From NCBI GenBank assembly GCA_002705575.1, contig PAHI01000036.1, positions 1 to 30,275 of the forward strand: a stretch of DNA of 30,275 nt. Direction: 5' to 3'. A program made the position numbers and the translations under genes. Of this stretch, positions 1-7,786 are shown piece after piece (position 1 is the stretch's first letter; the number at the start of each line of letters is the position of its first letter). Below the pieces are notes generated by a model. It did not search any database. It was given only the letters and a program-made list of their open reading frames with translations, and was not told the DNA's origin. This DNA comes from Fidelibacterota bacterium. Its GTDB lineage: Bacteria; Marinisomatota; Marinisomatia; SCGC-AAA003-L08; GCA-002719095.

Positions 1-2
1 TA

Positions 3-209
3 AATGAAAATATAATAAGTACTACTGAAATTTTTTGTATGCATCTCATAATAACAATATATCCTTTTGTGCTATACTATACATTAAAGAAAATAATTGA
101 TAAAATGTTAGCTGATTTACAATTTGTTACAGGCTATAAAATAGGTGATAAATTTAATTATCAGTATCTATTAATTCAGAGTTTTTTAAATCAATTATTG
201 GGTTTATAA
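3..209 (+). CDS. Possible 3' end of an unidentified plus-strand gene (partial)
   Basis: A plus-strand frame is open from the left edge (codon at position 3) to a TAA at 207-209, 68 codons, with a hydrophobic stretch around positions 39-105 followed by basic residues, as at the C-terminus of a membrane protein. It would overlap the 3' end of the convergent gene at 154-462 by about 56 bases, unusually much for this compact window. I do not recognise the family. Chance openness in AT-rich DNA is possible, so the call is weak. Confidence 0.25.
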   Translation, partial: NENIISTTEIFCMHLIITIYPFVLYYTLKKIIDKMLADLQFVTGYKIGDKFNYQYLLIQSFLNQLLGL

Positions 210-462
210 CTGCCTCTTCAAAGGTATTAATGGTTTCTTCCAAGCTATAGCCTATTTGATCAAGTTTGTCAGCTGCTTCTTCAGGGCTCTTATAAAAATA
301 TACGAATATTAAATAAATCATAGTACATACAACAATAATCAATGTCAATTTAAAAAGTTTTTTTATAACTCCATAGCATACTAGAAATAATAAAGATGCT
401 GCAACAATCGTATACAATGTATTTCCAATTATTATCTCATATATATTAACTATAAATTCCAT
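154..462 (-). CDS. Small membrane protein of unknown function
   Basis: This is a 102-residue protein that I do not recognise. Two hydrophobic segments (about residues 7-29 and 36-53) look like a transmembrane hairpin. The roughly 45 C-terminal residues are acidic and polar with an amphipathic helical pattern. It starts with ATG and has no clear Shine-Dalgarno site. It lies 22 bases downstream of the membrane-anchored gene at 485-883 on the same strand, so the two are probably co-transcribed. No enzymatic motif or cysteine pattern is visible. Confidence 0.6.
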   Translation of the reverse strand: MEFIVNIYEIIIGNTLYTIVAASLLFLVCYGVIKKLFKLTLIIVVCTMIYLIFVYFYKSPEEAADKLDQIGYSLEETINTFEEAVINPIIDLKNSELIDTDN

Positions 463-484
463 TTTAAATTTTTGTCACATTATT

Positions 485-883
485 TTATTTGTTAACTGAA
501 ATATTACTGATAATCTGATTTCTTTTTGTATCTAGGTAATCAGATATTAACATTTTAATACTATCAGGATCATAAATGTTAGAATACTGATTAAAAGTTA
601 ACTTCATAGCATTCTTTATTTCTTCATATATGAAATCCGGGAACTTATCTTTAGGGGCATATCCATTTAAATCTTTTCTCTCATACCAGTCAATCGCCTC
701 ATTAATACTATAAAACTCATTATTTCTATTTTTAACCCAAACCTCAGAGGACTCAACTATATACCATTTATAATTTTCAAATCGTCCATCAGGCGACATT
801 TCTTTTGAGACATCTAGTATCATCTTAATAGTGACCGCTAAAATAAAAAAAGTAATAATAAGTATATGTATTCGTTTTATCAT
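485..883 (-). CDS. Single-pass membrane-anchored protein of unknown function
   Basis: This is a 132-residue protein starting at the ATG at 881-883. The frame stays open upstream to 931, but that extension would run through the tRNA-Leu gene, so I reject it. Residues 2-22 form one hydrophobic helix after a short basic start, an uncleaved signal anchor. The rest is a soluble, presumably periplasmic domain rich in aromatic and charged residues (repeated W, Y and E between about residues 36 and 70). No known domain is recognised. The start codon is only 7 bases beyond the 3' end of tRNA-Leu, so its message probably begins in, or is processed from, the tRNA transcript. Confidence 0.6.
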   Translation of the reverse strand: MIKRIHILIITFFILAVTIKMILDVSKEMSPDGRFENYKWYIVESSEVWVKNRNNEFYSINEAIDWYERKDLNGYAPKDKFPDFIYEEIKNAMKLTFNQYSNIYDPDSIKMLISDYLDTKRNQIISNISVNK

Positions 884-890
884 GCTATAG

Positions 891-974
891 TGCCGAGAGT
901 GGGACTCGAACCCACACGTCCCGAAGGACACCGGATTTTGAATCCGGCACGTCTACCAATTTCATCATCTCGGC
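891..974 (-). tRNA. tRNA-Leu (anticodon CAA)
   Basis: The minus strand folds as an 84-base class II tRNA. The acceptor stem GCCGAGA pairs with TCTCGGC and the discriminator is A. The anticodon stem CCGGA/TCCGG encloses the seven-base loop TTCAAAA, giving anticodon CAA (decodes UUG). The long variable arm is TGTCCTTCGGGACG, and the T arm carries GTTCGAGTC. CCA is not encoded. It sits 27 bases after the helicase-nuclease stop and 7 bases before the next gene. Confidence 0.95.
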
Positions 975-1001
975 AATGCTTTTAATTTAAATAAACTGAT
1001 T

Positions 1002-3842
1002 TTAAATTCTTACAAGTTTGGTATCTTTATTTTTTTCAACATAAACAAGTAAGGATTTAAATGTTTCATGATTATCTGCCAAATCCCAATCACCTACAAC
1101 AATCAACTTTTTCTTTGCTCTAGATAAAGCAACATTAATTTTTCTTTTATCTTTAAGTAAATCCGATTTTATATGATCTGATAAACACATAGAGAAAATA
1201 ATTATATCTCTTTCATCACCTTGAAATCTGTCAATTGTATCAACAATCTGTTTTGAATTAATTATCAAACTATGATTATTTGAATAGAACATTTCAATTT
1301 TTCTTCTAATCATTGCAACTTGAGCTCGATAAGGAGCAATAACTCCAATACTATTGGTAGAAATACCCTTATTAATTAAAAAGTTTATTACATCTAAAAT
1401 AACTTCTGCCTCCTCATCAACTGATTTTGAACCTACATTTGATTTGTCACTCTTACAATGAACAAGGGTTATAATATTCTTTGGATCGCATATTTTTCCA
1501 ACTTTCGATGTTTCCTGCACAGGTTTATATATATTTGAAAAGGTTACAGAATTATTATTTTTAAGTTCATTATCATAAAAAGTTCTGGATATATAATTTC
1601 CTATAACAGGATTCATTCTATGCTGTGTATCCAACATAACTTTTGTATTTGATGGTATTTTATCATTCTCGAACAATGTTTGAAAAAGTGTTTTATTTAA
1701 ATCTTTAGCATTAGGACTTTGAATAACAGGAGGCTGCTGAAAATGGTCTCCCACCAATATAAATGATTCTGCTAATCTTATTACTCCGATTGAATTTGGT
1801 ATAATCATTTGCGAAGCCTCATCCATAATAGCAACATCATACAATTGATTTCCAATCAAATCATCATATTTACCTGATAGCCACGCATAGGTTGTACCAA
1901 TATACACTGGACGTTTTTTTATAATTTTTTTAATTTTTTCAACTTTCACACGAATATTACTTTCATCAGAACTATCTCCATCAATATTTTTATTTGAATG
2001 CAATTCCTCAATTCTATAAAAATCAACCTCAGGTGCATGGATATTAATCTTTCTTATTAGTTCATCTATAGATCTGTGTGTAAAACATGATAAAATAATT
2101 TTCCTTCCTTTTTGATGCATTTGCTGAACTATCTTTGCAATTGTAAGAGTTTTACCCGTACCTGGAGGGCCCTGAATTAATAAAAAATCTTGGACTCCTA
2201 AGGCTAAAGCAATAGCTTTTTTTTGAGATTCATTAAGCTCAACAATACTATTTAAATTTTCAACTTGAATCAACTCATTATCTCTACAAACAGAACTATT
2301 AATTAATACCTCTTTCAATCTTTTTAAATGAGGTATATTTAAAAGATTGAAAATAGATGGATAATTCCTATCAAAAATTGCTTCTGAATTAATTGCATCT
2401 ATCCATATAGGAATAAATTTTAAAGATTTGCTTATTTTTAGCTCAATTGTATCTTCAGAAATATCAGAAATTATACTCTGAACACACTCACCTTTTAAGG
2501 GCCCATTTTCATCACTTATTAAACAAAAATCTTTTTCTCTTAAATCTGATTTATTATCACATTTTAATTTTATCTTAAATTTACTTGAAAATAATACTTC
2601 TTTAACTTGAACACATCTTCCCAATTCGATTCTTACGCATGAATCATTATTCAAAAAACTACCAATTTGTTTTTTAATAGTACTCGATTCTTCTGTTAAA
2701 TAAGTATTAAAAAGTTTAAAGAAAGACTTTTCCTCACTTGAAAAACTATGATAACTATTTATAAGTAATGGGGGCAGATTAAATTTTGACAAACTAAGAT
2801 CTACATTATTTATACAATCGCAAACTGAGGTATAAAAACATTTATCACATTTTTTATATCTTTCATTATCATAATCAACATTAAACAAAATATCAGCAGA
2901 AATCAACCTGTTTCTTAGATTAATAACATTTGATTTCTCTGCATAATTAAAATCAGCTTTCATTCCTAAATCAATTTGAGAATTTAGCTTCATGTTATAA
3001 AACTTACAATCACCTGAATATATAATAAGAGGAGAAAGCACTTCTTTATCTTTATATTTGTTACTCAACAACATTGAATACGCTTGAGCTTGAAATGCAT
3101 GACCCGTTTTAGCCTTACGCTTCCAACTTTTACCTGTTTTTAATTCAATAGCAAGAACACTTTTCTGATCCATAATGACAGCATCAATTTTACCTTTCAT
3201 CCCTAAATGACTATCTATAATATAATGTTCAGTAAAAATCTCTTTATTATCGATAAATTTTTTACTTTTTTTAATATATAAATAAATCGCATTTAAATGA
3301 TTCCTTGTAATAGACTCAATTTCATTAAAATCAAGACCTAGCAAAGCAAAATCAAAACTTCTTTTGACAAGGCTTCCAATTAATCTTTTATTAAGGTTTC
3401 TAAAAAAAATCTCTTTATCACCTGAATATCCTTGCATTAAATCCTCAAAAACCTCATGAATAATATTCCCTATTAACATGTATTTGTTCTGCTTTCTAAT
3501 TGAAAACCTATTATTAAATAAAGAACGTTCATAAAAATCAAATTGAGTTAAAGAGGTGACATTAATAATCCAGTCTGGCTCTATGACAATATAAGAATTT
3601 AAACTTTCATCGAAATCAATACAGGTTCCTTTGACCTGCACATTAACTAAAGATACTGAAATTTGATCTACAGATATCAATGTTTTAGAAGCATTTAATA
3701 TTTGTTTTATGATATAACTAGATTGATTAAAAAACCTATTTAATTTTACTGTATATATATTACCAAGGTAATCAACTCTTAAAAAATTATCTAAATCAAT
3801 ATCAACTACTTTAGCAGTAATATTTTGCAATTTTTCATGCAT
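1002..3842 (-). CDS. Dna2-like nuclease-helicase (PD-(D/E)XK nuclease fused to SF1 helicase)
   Basis: This is a 946-residue protein with the Dna2/Cas4 order: nuclease first, helicase second. The nuclease half shows H129, D220 (GKID), E233-K235 (ELK) and QAQAY at 251-255, the RecB/Cas4 active-site series. A Cx2Cx5C cluster (C332, C335, C341, with C343 nearby) corresponds to the three C-terminal ligands of the Dna2/Cas4 iron-sulfur cluster. The first ligand, expected near residue 104, appears to be Tyr. The helicase half has a Q-motif (about 536-543), Walker A GPPGTGKT (558-565), DEAS (674-677), GDHFQQPP (698-705), QHRM (740-743) and the SF1 VALSRAKK motif (904-911). The expected role is ATP-driven unwinding with single-strand cleavage in DNA repair. 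It starts 9 bases after the sbcB stop, so the two form an operon. Family assignment is strong; the cellular role is inferred. Confidence 0.88.
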   Translation of the reverse strand: MHEKLQNITAKVVDIDLDNFLRVDYLGNIYTVKLNRFFNQSSYIIKQILNASKTLISVDQISVSLVNVQVKGTCIDFDESLNSYIVIEPDWIINVTSLTQFDFYERSLFNNRFSIRKQNKYMLIGNIIHEVFEDLMQGYSGDKEIFFRNLNKRLIGSLVKRSFDFALLGLDFNEIESITRNHLNAIYLYIKKSKKFIDNKEIFTEHYIIDSHLGMKGKIDAVIMDQKSVLAIELKTGKSWKRKAKTGHAFQAQAYSMLLSNKYKDKEVLSPLIIYSGDCKFYNMKLNSQIDLGMKADFNYAEKSNVINLRNRLISADILFNVDYDNERYKKCDKCFYTSVCDCINNVDLSLSKFNLPPLLINSYHSFSSEEKSFFKLFNTYLTEESSTIKKQIGSFLNNDSCVRIELGRCVQVKEVLFSSKFKIKLKCDNKSDLREKDFCLISDENGPLKGECVQSIISDISEDTIELKISKSLKFIPIWIDAINSEAIFDRNYPSIFNLLNIPHLKRLKEVLINSSVCRDNELIQVENLNSIVELNESQKKAIALALGVQDFLLIQGPPGTGKTLTIAKIVQQMHQKGRKIILSCFTHRSIDELIRKINIHAPEVDFYRIEELHSNKNIDGDSSDESNIRVKVEKIKKIIKKRPVYIGTTYAWLSGKYDDLIGNQLYDVAIMDEASQMIIPNSIGVIRLAESFILVGDHFQQPPVIQSPNAKDLNKTLFQTLFENDKIPSNTKVMLDTQHRMNPVIGNYISRTFYDNELKNNNSVTFSNIYKPVQETSKVGKICDPKNIITLVHCKSDKSNVGSKSVDEEAEVILDVINFLINKGISTNSIGVIAPYRAQVAMIRRKIEMFYSNNHSLIINSKQIVDTIDRFQGDERDIIIFSMCLSDHIKSDLLKDKRKINVALSRAKKKLIVVGDWDLADNHETFKSLLVYVEKNKDTKLVRI

Positions 3843-3850
3843 AACTTTAT

Positions 3851-5293
3851 CTAATTTTTATTTAAAAGGTACCGCTCAAAAGACTTCAAAATTTGAACCT
3901 GTTCAGAATCAAGGTTTTCAGAATTACCCAATCTATCTCTTATATCTTCAATCGATTTCTGCATAGTATTTCTCTTTCTACCGCTATGATCTATATGTTC
4001 ATCTTCATTGATAGAATGAAGATAGTTATCAAATTGTTTTTTAACATAAGGAGATAGGAGTTCATAGTAATTTCTACCCATTAACCTTATTGCAACTTTT
4101 TTTACATCTTCAAAAGATATCGATTCAACAAAATTATTTTTAGCCTCTATGTCATCTATATTATGAAATTCTTGACATATTTTCTTTTTATTTTCATCAA
4201 AAAAGAATGAGCCTTTTTTACGTGTGTACAATGAAGCATCTATATCGATTTCCTTATGTTCAAAAACTTTATTTAACACTTTATCTGATAATTTTTCTAT
4301 AATTTTATAATTTGATTTAATCCAATTTATGTTATTATTGTACAAATCTTTCTTTTTATCAGTAGAAACATTATACTTTTCTTTTATCGGCAATATGAAG
4401 TCTGGGACACCTGTCTTCCTTTTAATAACACTTTTCTCAAGCTCAAATAGAATATTTTTAGAATTAATTGAATTAAAATCTTTAGTATCTAATCTCAACC
4501 AAAAACTTCTATTTAATTCATTTTGATAAGCAATTTTAACGCATAAAGACATACAATTATTTTTATAGCCGAATCTATTTCTTATAAAAATACCTTTTTC
4601 ACACTCTAACGAATCTGACAACCTTACTTTATCCAATGATTTAATTCTTTTCAAATCAATCTCTTTATCAAAATTTTGACATAGATAACACCACATATCT
4701 GGATTAACTTCCTTAAATCTTCTTGCAAGTTCAATGGTTGCTAAAACATCGACGACAGCATCGTGCGCCATACCTCTTGCCAAACCATTCAAGTCATTTA
4801 GATTTTCTAATTTTAAATTTGGTCTCCCGTTGATTTCTGGCCATCGAAGAGCATTCTTTTGATATAAATAATAAAGTATTGTTATTGGCATAACATCCAT
4901 TCTAATACAATTAGAGCTACTATTTTGATTCGAATAAGGATTTAATAAATTCCTATCATATGCAAACCTCATGAACTCATCATCAAAACTAATTGTATTA
5001 TACCCTATATTTATTGTATCAGGAGATGATAAAACAGAATGCATCTTCATTACTGCCTCATACTCTTTATCACCATTAAGAATCATATCTACATTTAACC
5101 GATTAACAATTAAAGCACCTGGCTGAGGAACAACATCTCTTCGTAACTTTAATCTGTATTGATATCTTTCAATTTCATTGAAATCTAAATCAGTCTTTAC
5201 GGCTGCAAATTGCAAAATCTGATCGAAAGCCGGATTTATTCCTGTAGTTTCTAAGTCATAAAAAACATAATATTTAAAAGAATTAATATCCAT
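3851..5293 (-). CDS. sbcB: Exodeoxyribonuclease I (SbcB-like, DEDDh 3'-5' ssDNA exonuclease)
   Basis: ExoI digests single-stranded DNA 3' to 5' in recombination and mismatch repair. I chose the ATG at 5291-5293 (480 residues) over an in-frame TTG five codons upstream. From this ATG the catalytic residues fall at D13, E15 (FYDLETTG), D104/D105 (SFDDE), H177 and D182 (AHDAVVDV), nearly matching E. coli ExoI (D15, E17, D108, H181, D186). Other ExoI hallmarks are the QFAAVKTD and PQPGAL segments and a length near the usual 475. The C-terminal half resembles the SH3-like and helical ExoI extensions only loosely. It is followed after 8 bases by the Dna2-like gene and preceded by a small exported protein, suggesting one repair transcript. 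Confidence 0.92.
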   Translation of the reverse strand: MDINSFKYYVFYDLETTGINPAFDQILQFAAVKTDLDFNEIERYQYRLKLRRDVVPQPGALIVNRLNVDMILNGDKEYEAVMKMHSVLSSPDTINIGYNTISFDDEFMRFAYDRNLLNPYSNQNSSSNCIRMDVMPITILYYLYQKNALRWPEINGRPNLKLENLNDLNGLARGMAHDAVVDVLATIELARRFKEVNPDMWCYLCQNFDKEIDLKRIKSLDKVRLSDSLECEKGIFIRNRFGYKNNCMSLCVKIAYQNELNRSFWLRLDTKDFNSINSKNILFELEKSVIKRKTGVPDFILPIKEKYNVSTDKKKDLYNNNINWIKSNYKIIEKLSDKVLNKVFEHKEIDIDASLYTRKKGSFFFDENKKKICQEFHNIDDIEAKNNFVESISFEDVKKVAIRLMGRNYYELLSPYVKKQFDNYLHSINEDEHIDHSGRKRNTMQKSIEDIRDRLGNSENLDSEQVQILKSFERYLLNKN

Positions 5294-5330
5294 ATAAAAA
5301 TTTATCAATTATGATGTTTGGCACAAACTA

Positions 5331-5738
5331 TCAATCTTTACTTTTATTATTTTGTTTTTTAATGTTTTTATTGTTTTTTTTAACCTTACTTTGATTGGCC
5401 TTTTCTGAATTTAAGCCTTTAAAAGCATCTGGATATTTTTTCCTTAATTGTTTAAATCTTTTTCTATACAGTTTTCTTAATGATTTCAACTCTTCATTTC
5501 TGCTTTCTTTGATTCTAGCAATTCTTTTTTGATACTTGTCCTTAACAGCATCTTTCTCATTTAAATAGTCTGATTTTATCTTGTCAATCTCGTACATAAC
5601 CTTAGGATTATTGACTTTTAATTCCAGAAAATCATCTTTTTTATAAATAATCTCTTTGTTTTTTAAGTCACTTTTAGTTGATAAGCCAAAACTTAAAAGT
5701 AAAATCATAGTTACGTTTAATATTCTATATTTATTCAT
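5331..5738 (-). CDS. Small exported lysine-rich coiled-coil protein, unknown
   Basis: This is a 135-residue protein of unrecognised family. It has a basic start followed by a hydrophobic segment (about residues 8-19), which looks like a signal peptide without a lipobox cysteine. Residues about 45-100 are rich in alternating K, R, E and L and should form a long charged helix or coiled coil. The last 30 residues are almost entirely K, N, S and Q. The ATG is preceded by AAAGGA at a normal distance. It lies 37 bases before sbcB and 17 bases after the Bax-inhibitor family gene, so it shares their transcript. The strong positive charge would suit binding to nucleic acid or anionic envelope polymers, but nothing in the sequence decides this. 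Confidence 0.65.
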   Translation of the reverse strand: MNKYRILNVTMILLLSFGLSTKSDLKNKEIIYKKDDFLELKVNNPKVMYEIDKIKSDYLNEKDAVKDKYQKRIARIKESRNEELKSLRKLYRKRFKQLRKKYPDAFKGLNSEKANQSKVKKNNKNIKKQNNKSKD

Positions 5739-5755
5739 AGTTTTTGTCCTTTTAT

Positions 5756-6490
5756 CTATCTTCTAGATTGAAGTTTTGCTAACAATCTCAATATTTCTAA
5801 ATAAAGCCAAATCAATGTCACTAATAAACCAAATGCACTATACCATTCCATATACTTCGGCACATTTTTTTCAGATGCCTCCTCTATGAAATCAAAGTCT
5901 AATACAAGATTCAGGGATGCTACAACTACAACGCCTAAACTGAATATAATCCCAAAAGTACCGTTACTATGTATCAAACTAATTCCAGAACCGAAAAAAC
6001 TCATAATAAAACTTATCAAATACACAAAGAATATACCGCCTGTGGCAGCGACAATCCCTAACTTGAAATTTTCTGTTGGCTTTATTATTCTTGACTTATA
6101 TAAAAACAATAAAGTTGAAAAAATTCCAAAGGTTATAAAAATTGCTTGAGTTACAATCCCATCATACGATTCCGAATAAACTTTAGAAATAGAACCTAAT
6201 GCTAAACCTTCAAAAACAGCATATAATGGTACTGTGTATGGAGACCAATGCTTTTTAAAAATAGTAGCTAATGCTAGACACATACCAATAATAAAACCTA
6301 CAAATATAAAACTATAATTATTAGCCACATAACCAATCACTCCAAAACAAAATAATATCAAAAGACTTAATGAGGTCTTATTAACCGCTCCATTTAAAGT
6401 CATAACATCGTTAGATGTAGACGATTTTACTTTAAAAACATTTGCATTAAGCGCTGGGTTACCAGATCTAAATGATAAGTGTGAATTCAT
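5756..6490 (-). CDS. Bax inhibitor-1/YccA family membrane protein
   Basis: This is a 244-residue integral membrane protein with about seven hydrophobic segments from residue 37 to the end. The N-terminus has the family's typical cytoplasmic start, RSGNPALNANVF. The C-terminal region has the conserved LDFDFIEE segment and the YMEWYSAFGLLVTLIWLYLEILRLL stretch (residues about 213-237), with the final helix followed by a basic tail. Bacterial members are often annotated as YccA/YbhL-like; some related proteins are pH-sensitive calcium leak channels, but the role here is unknown. A purine-rich AAAGGGAAA precedes the ATG. It is the first gene of the minus-strand run toward sbcB and is divergent from the small gene at 6551, so promoters should lie within 6491-6550. 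Confidence 0.9.
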   Translation of the reverse strand: MNSHLSFRSGNPALNANVFKVKSSTSNDVMTLNGAVNKTSLSLLILFCFGVIGYVANNYSFIFVGFIIGMCLALATIFKKHWSPYTVPLYAVFEGLALGSISKVYSESYDGIVTQAIFITFGIFSTLLFLYKSRIIKPTENFKLGIVAATGGIFFVYLISFIMSFFGSGISLIHSNGTFGIIFSLGVVVVASLNLVLDFDFIEEASEKNVPKYMEWYSAFGLLVTLIWLYLEILRLLAKLQSRR

Positions 6491-6550
6491 ATATTTTCCC
6501 TTTTTTATTTAACTAAAACAAATATTAAGCTTAAATTTAATATATAATCT

Positions 6551-6841
6551 ATGTTTACTGAACTAAATATTATTTATCCTAATAAAAATTGCAACCAACA
6601 AATTCTTGAATTGCTCAAAAATGAAAAAGAATTATTTGTAAAAATAAAAAATTGTTTGAATTACTCTATTTATAATGACACGTATTCTAATAAAATAATA
6701 TTCACTATAAAATGGCATTCTAAAGAAGATATGCAAATTGCAAATGAAGACTTTAGTAAACAAAGAAAAAAAAATAAAGAAAAGTTGATGAAATTTCAGA
6801 ATTTCCCTACTGAAGTATTTTATTTGGATGAGATTTGTTAG
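6551..6841 (+). CDS. Small plus-strand protein of unknown function
   Basis: This is a 96-residue soluble protein that I do not recognise. The layout (short strand, helix around residues 16-37, strand with FTIKWHS at about 51-57, helix, terminal strand) loosely recalls a small ferredoxin-like alpha/beta fold such as dimeric ABM or Dabb proteins. This is only a structural impression. There is no signal peptide or membrane segment. It is alone on the plus strand, divergent from the Bax-inhibitor gene and convergent with the lipoprotein pair 27 bases away. There is no Shine-Dalgarno site, and a TATAAT hexamer lies two bases before the ATG. Confidence 0.6.
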   Translation: MFTELNIIYPNKNCNQQILELLKNEKELFVKIKNCLNYSIYNDTYSNKIIFTIKWHSKEDMQIANEDFSKQRKKNKEKLMKFQNFPTEVFYLDEIC

Positions 6842-6868
6842 ATCAAACTAACACAAAATTACAACTTT

Positions 6869-7189
6869 CTACAATTTAATATTGCAATCTTCCATAATTT
6901 CAGTGATTAGTAGCTGAATAATGTTATTGTACGAATTATCTACAGATCTTCCGCTCTTTATAATAAGATTATATTCATCAAAAGAAAACTTAGAAATAAA
7001 TTTATTTAAGCTACAAACACATATTTCTTCTAAATCATCAAGATTTTCTACTTGAGATTTACCATCATCAATGCATTTTCTCAAAATATCTGATTTTATA
7101 CTATCTGTCCAACCTGAATTTTTACAGCTGATTAAAAAAATACTTAATAATAGTAAGTAAAATACGGATAAATTAATTTTTACTTTCAT
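6869..7189 (-). CDS. Tetra-cysteine lipoprotein, second of a tandem paralogous pair
   Basis: I start this at the ATG at 7187-7189 (106 residues); the frame stays open upstream but a start there would weaken the signal peptide. A lipoprotein signal peptide ends in LISC with the lipidated cysteine at residue 22. The mature part carries C39, C57, C59 and C102, and the C-x-C is followed by LNKFISKFSFDEY. The upstream neighbour at 7173-7487 has the same layout, so the two are ancient tandem duplicates. The genes overlap by 17 bases, implying coupled translation, and no Shine-Dalgarno site is seen. Function is unknown; four spaced cysteines outside the membrane suggest disulfides or metal binding. 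Confidence 0.7.
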   Translation of the reverse strand: MKVKINLSVFYLLLLSIFLISCKNSGWTDSIKSDILRKCIDDGKSQVENLDDLEEICVCSLNKFISKFSFDEYNLIIKSGRSVDNSYNNIIQLLITEIMEDCNIKL

Positions 7190-7487
7190 TAGATAAATCA
7201 ATTTTAAAGCAATCTGAAATAATAGCATCTAGAACTCTTTCTGTCCTATCAATATATTCTTGATTATTCTCAATATCTAAAATTTCAATTTCAGCCCAAG
7301 TAAATTCATCCATAAATTTATTAACCTGACAGAGACACTCTAGTTCATTCTGTCCTTCCTTCATACAATCACTTACATACTGATTAATTTTTTCTAATGG
7401 CCAATCTGAGGGCTTCAAATTATCATCCTTATTACAATTGAATAATAAAAGAAGTACAACAAAACATAACAACCTATTTAAAATCAA
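7173..7487 (-). CDS. Tetra-cysteine lipoprotein, first of a tandem paralogous pair
   Basis: This is a 104-residue protein starting with TTG at 7485-7487. That start is fixed by a perfect AAGGAG (plus-strand 7495-7500) seven bases upstream. The signal peptide ends LLFNC, with the lipidation cysteine at residue 18. The mature region has C41, C51, C53 and C93. The C-x-C is followed by QVNKFMDEFTWAE, matching the LNKFISKFSFDEY of the downstream paralogue. Both have a Trp shortly before the first mature cysteine. No known family is recognised. The gene lies downstream of initiator tRNA-fMet but is separated from it by a terminator hairpin, so it probably has its own promoter between about 7490 and 7530. 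Confidence 0.75.
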   Translation of the reverse strand: MILNRLLCFVVLLLLFNCNKDDNLKPSDWPLEKINQYVSDCMKEGQNELECLCQVNKFMDEFTWAEIEILDIENNQEYIDRTERVLDAIISDCFKIDLSNESKN

Positions 7488-7494
7488 TTTGACA

Positions 7495-7500
7495 CTCCTT
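7495..7500 (-). promoter_or_regulatory. Shine-Dalgarno site AAGGAG setting a TTG start
   Basis: The minus strand reads AAGGAG, then seven bases, then TTG at 7487-7485. No ATG lies nearby in this frame, so this site decides the start of the first tetra-cysteine lipoprotein. Confidence 0.7.
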
Positions 7501-7530
7501 AATAAAATTATATTTTCAAATCACTTTAAT

Positions 7531-7581
7531 AAAAAAGGAAGAACCTAAAAGCCTCCTCCATTAGAAGCAAAAGACTCTTCC
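7531..7581 (-). terminator. Rho-independent terminator downstream of tRNA-fMet
   Basis: On the minus strand, GGAAGAGTCT pairs with AGGTTCTTCC (two G-T wobbles). A T-rich internal loop then leads into a second short stem GCTTC/GAGGC, forming a long hairpin over plus-strand 7537-7581. The stem is followed directly by six T residues (plus-strand 7531-7536). It begins 10 bases beyond the encoded CCA of tRNA-fMet, a normal place for a tRNA terminator. Confidence 0.7.
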
Positions 7582-7590
7582 TTTCTTCAA

Positions 7591-7667
<77 letters not shown>

Positions 7668-7786
7668 TCATATTTTTAAAAATTCCTCCGCACGCAAGAA
7701 TTCTTAGCCTGAATCTTACCTTTAATAAAAAGGAACTAAAGATAGCTATTATTTTATATAAAATTCAACAAAACTTTTATTTTTTA

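Noticed and set aside
884..931. Upstream extension of the gene at 485-883
   Set aside because: It would translate through the tRNA-Leu gene; the ATG at 883 gives a proper signal anchor.
4329..4526. Plus-strand open frame opposite sbcB
   Set aside because: Antisense frame inside a convincing gene; AT-rich DNA gives many such frames.
5294..5308. TTG start five codons upstream of the sbcB ATG
   Set aside because: The ATG puts catalytic residues at ExoI-like numbers and no Shine-Dalgarno site supports the TTG.
6835..6857. GTTAG/CTAAC hairpin between convergent genes as a bidirectional terminator
   Set aside because: The stem has only five pairs and no T-run follows on either strand.
7668..7786. 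Promoter of tRNA-fMet
   Set aside because: The gap is AT-rich with several partial boxes, but no pair with correct spacing stands out.
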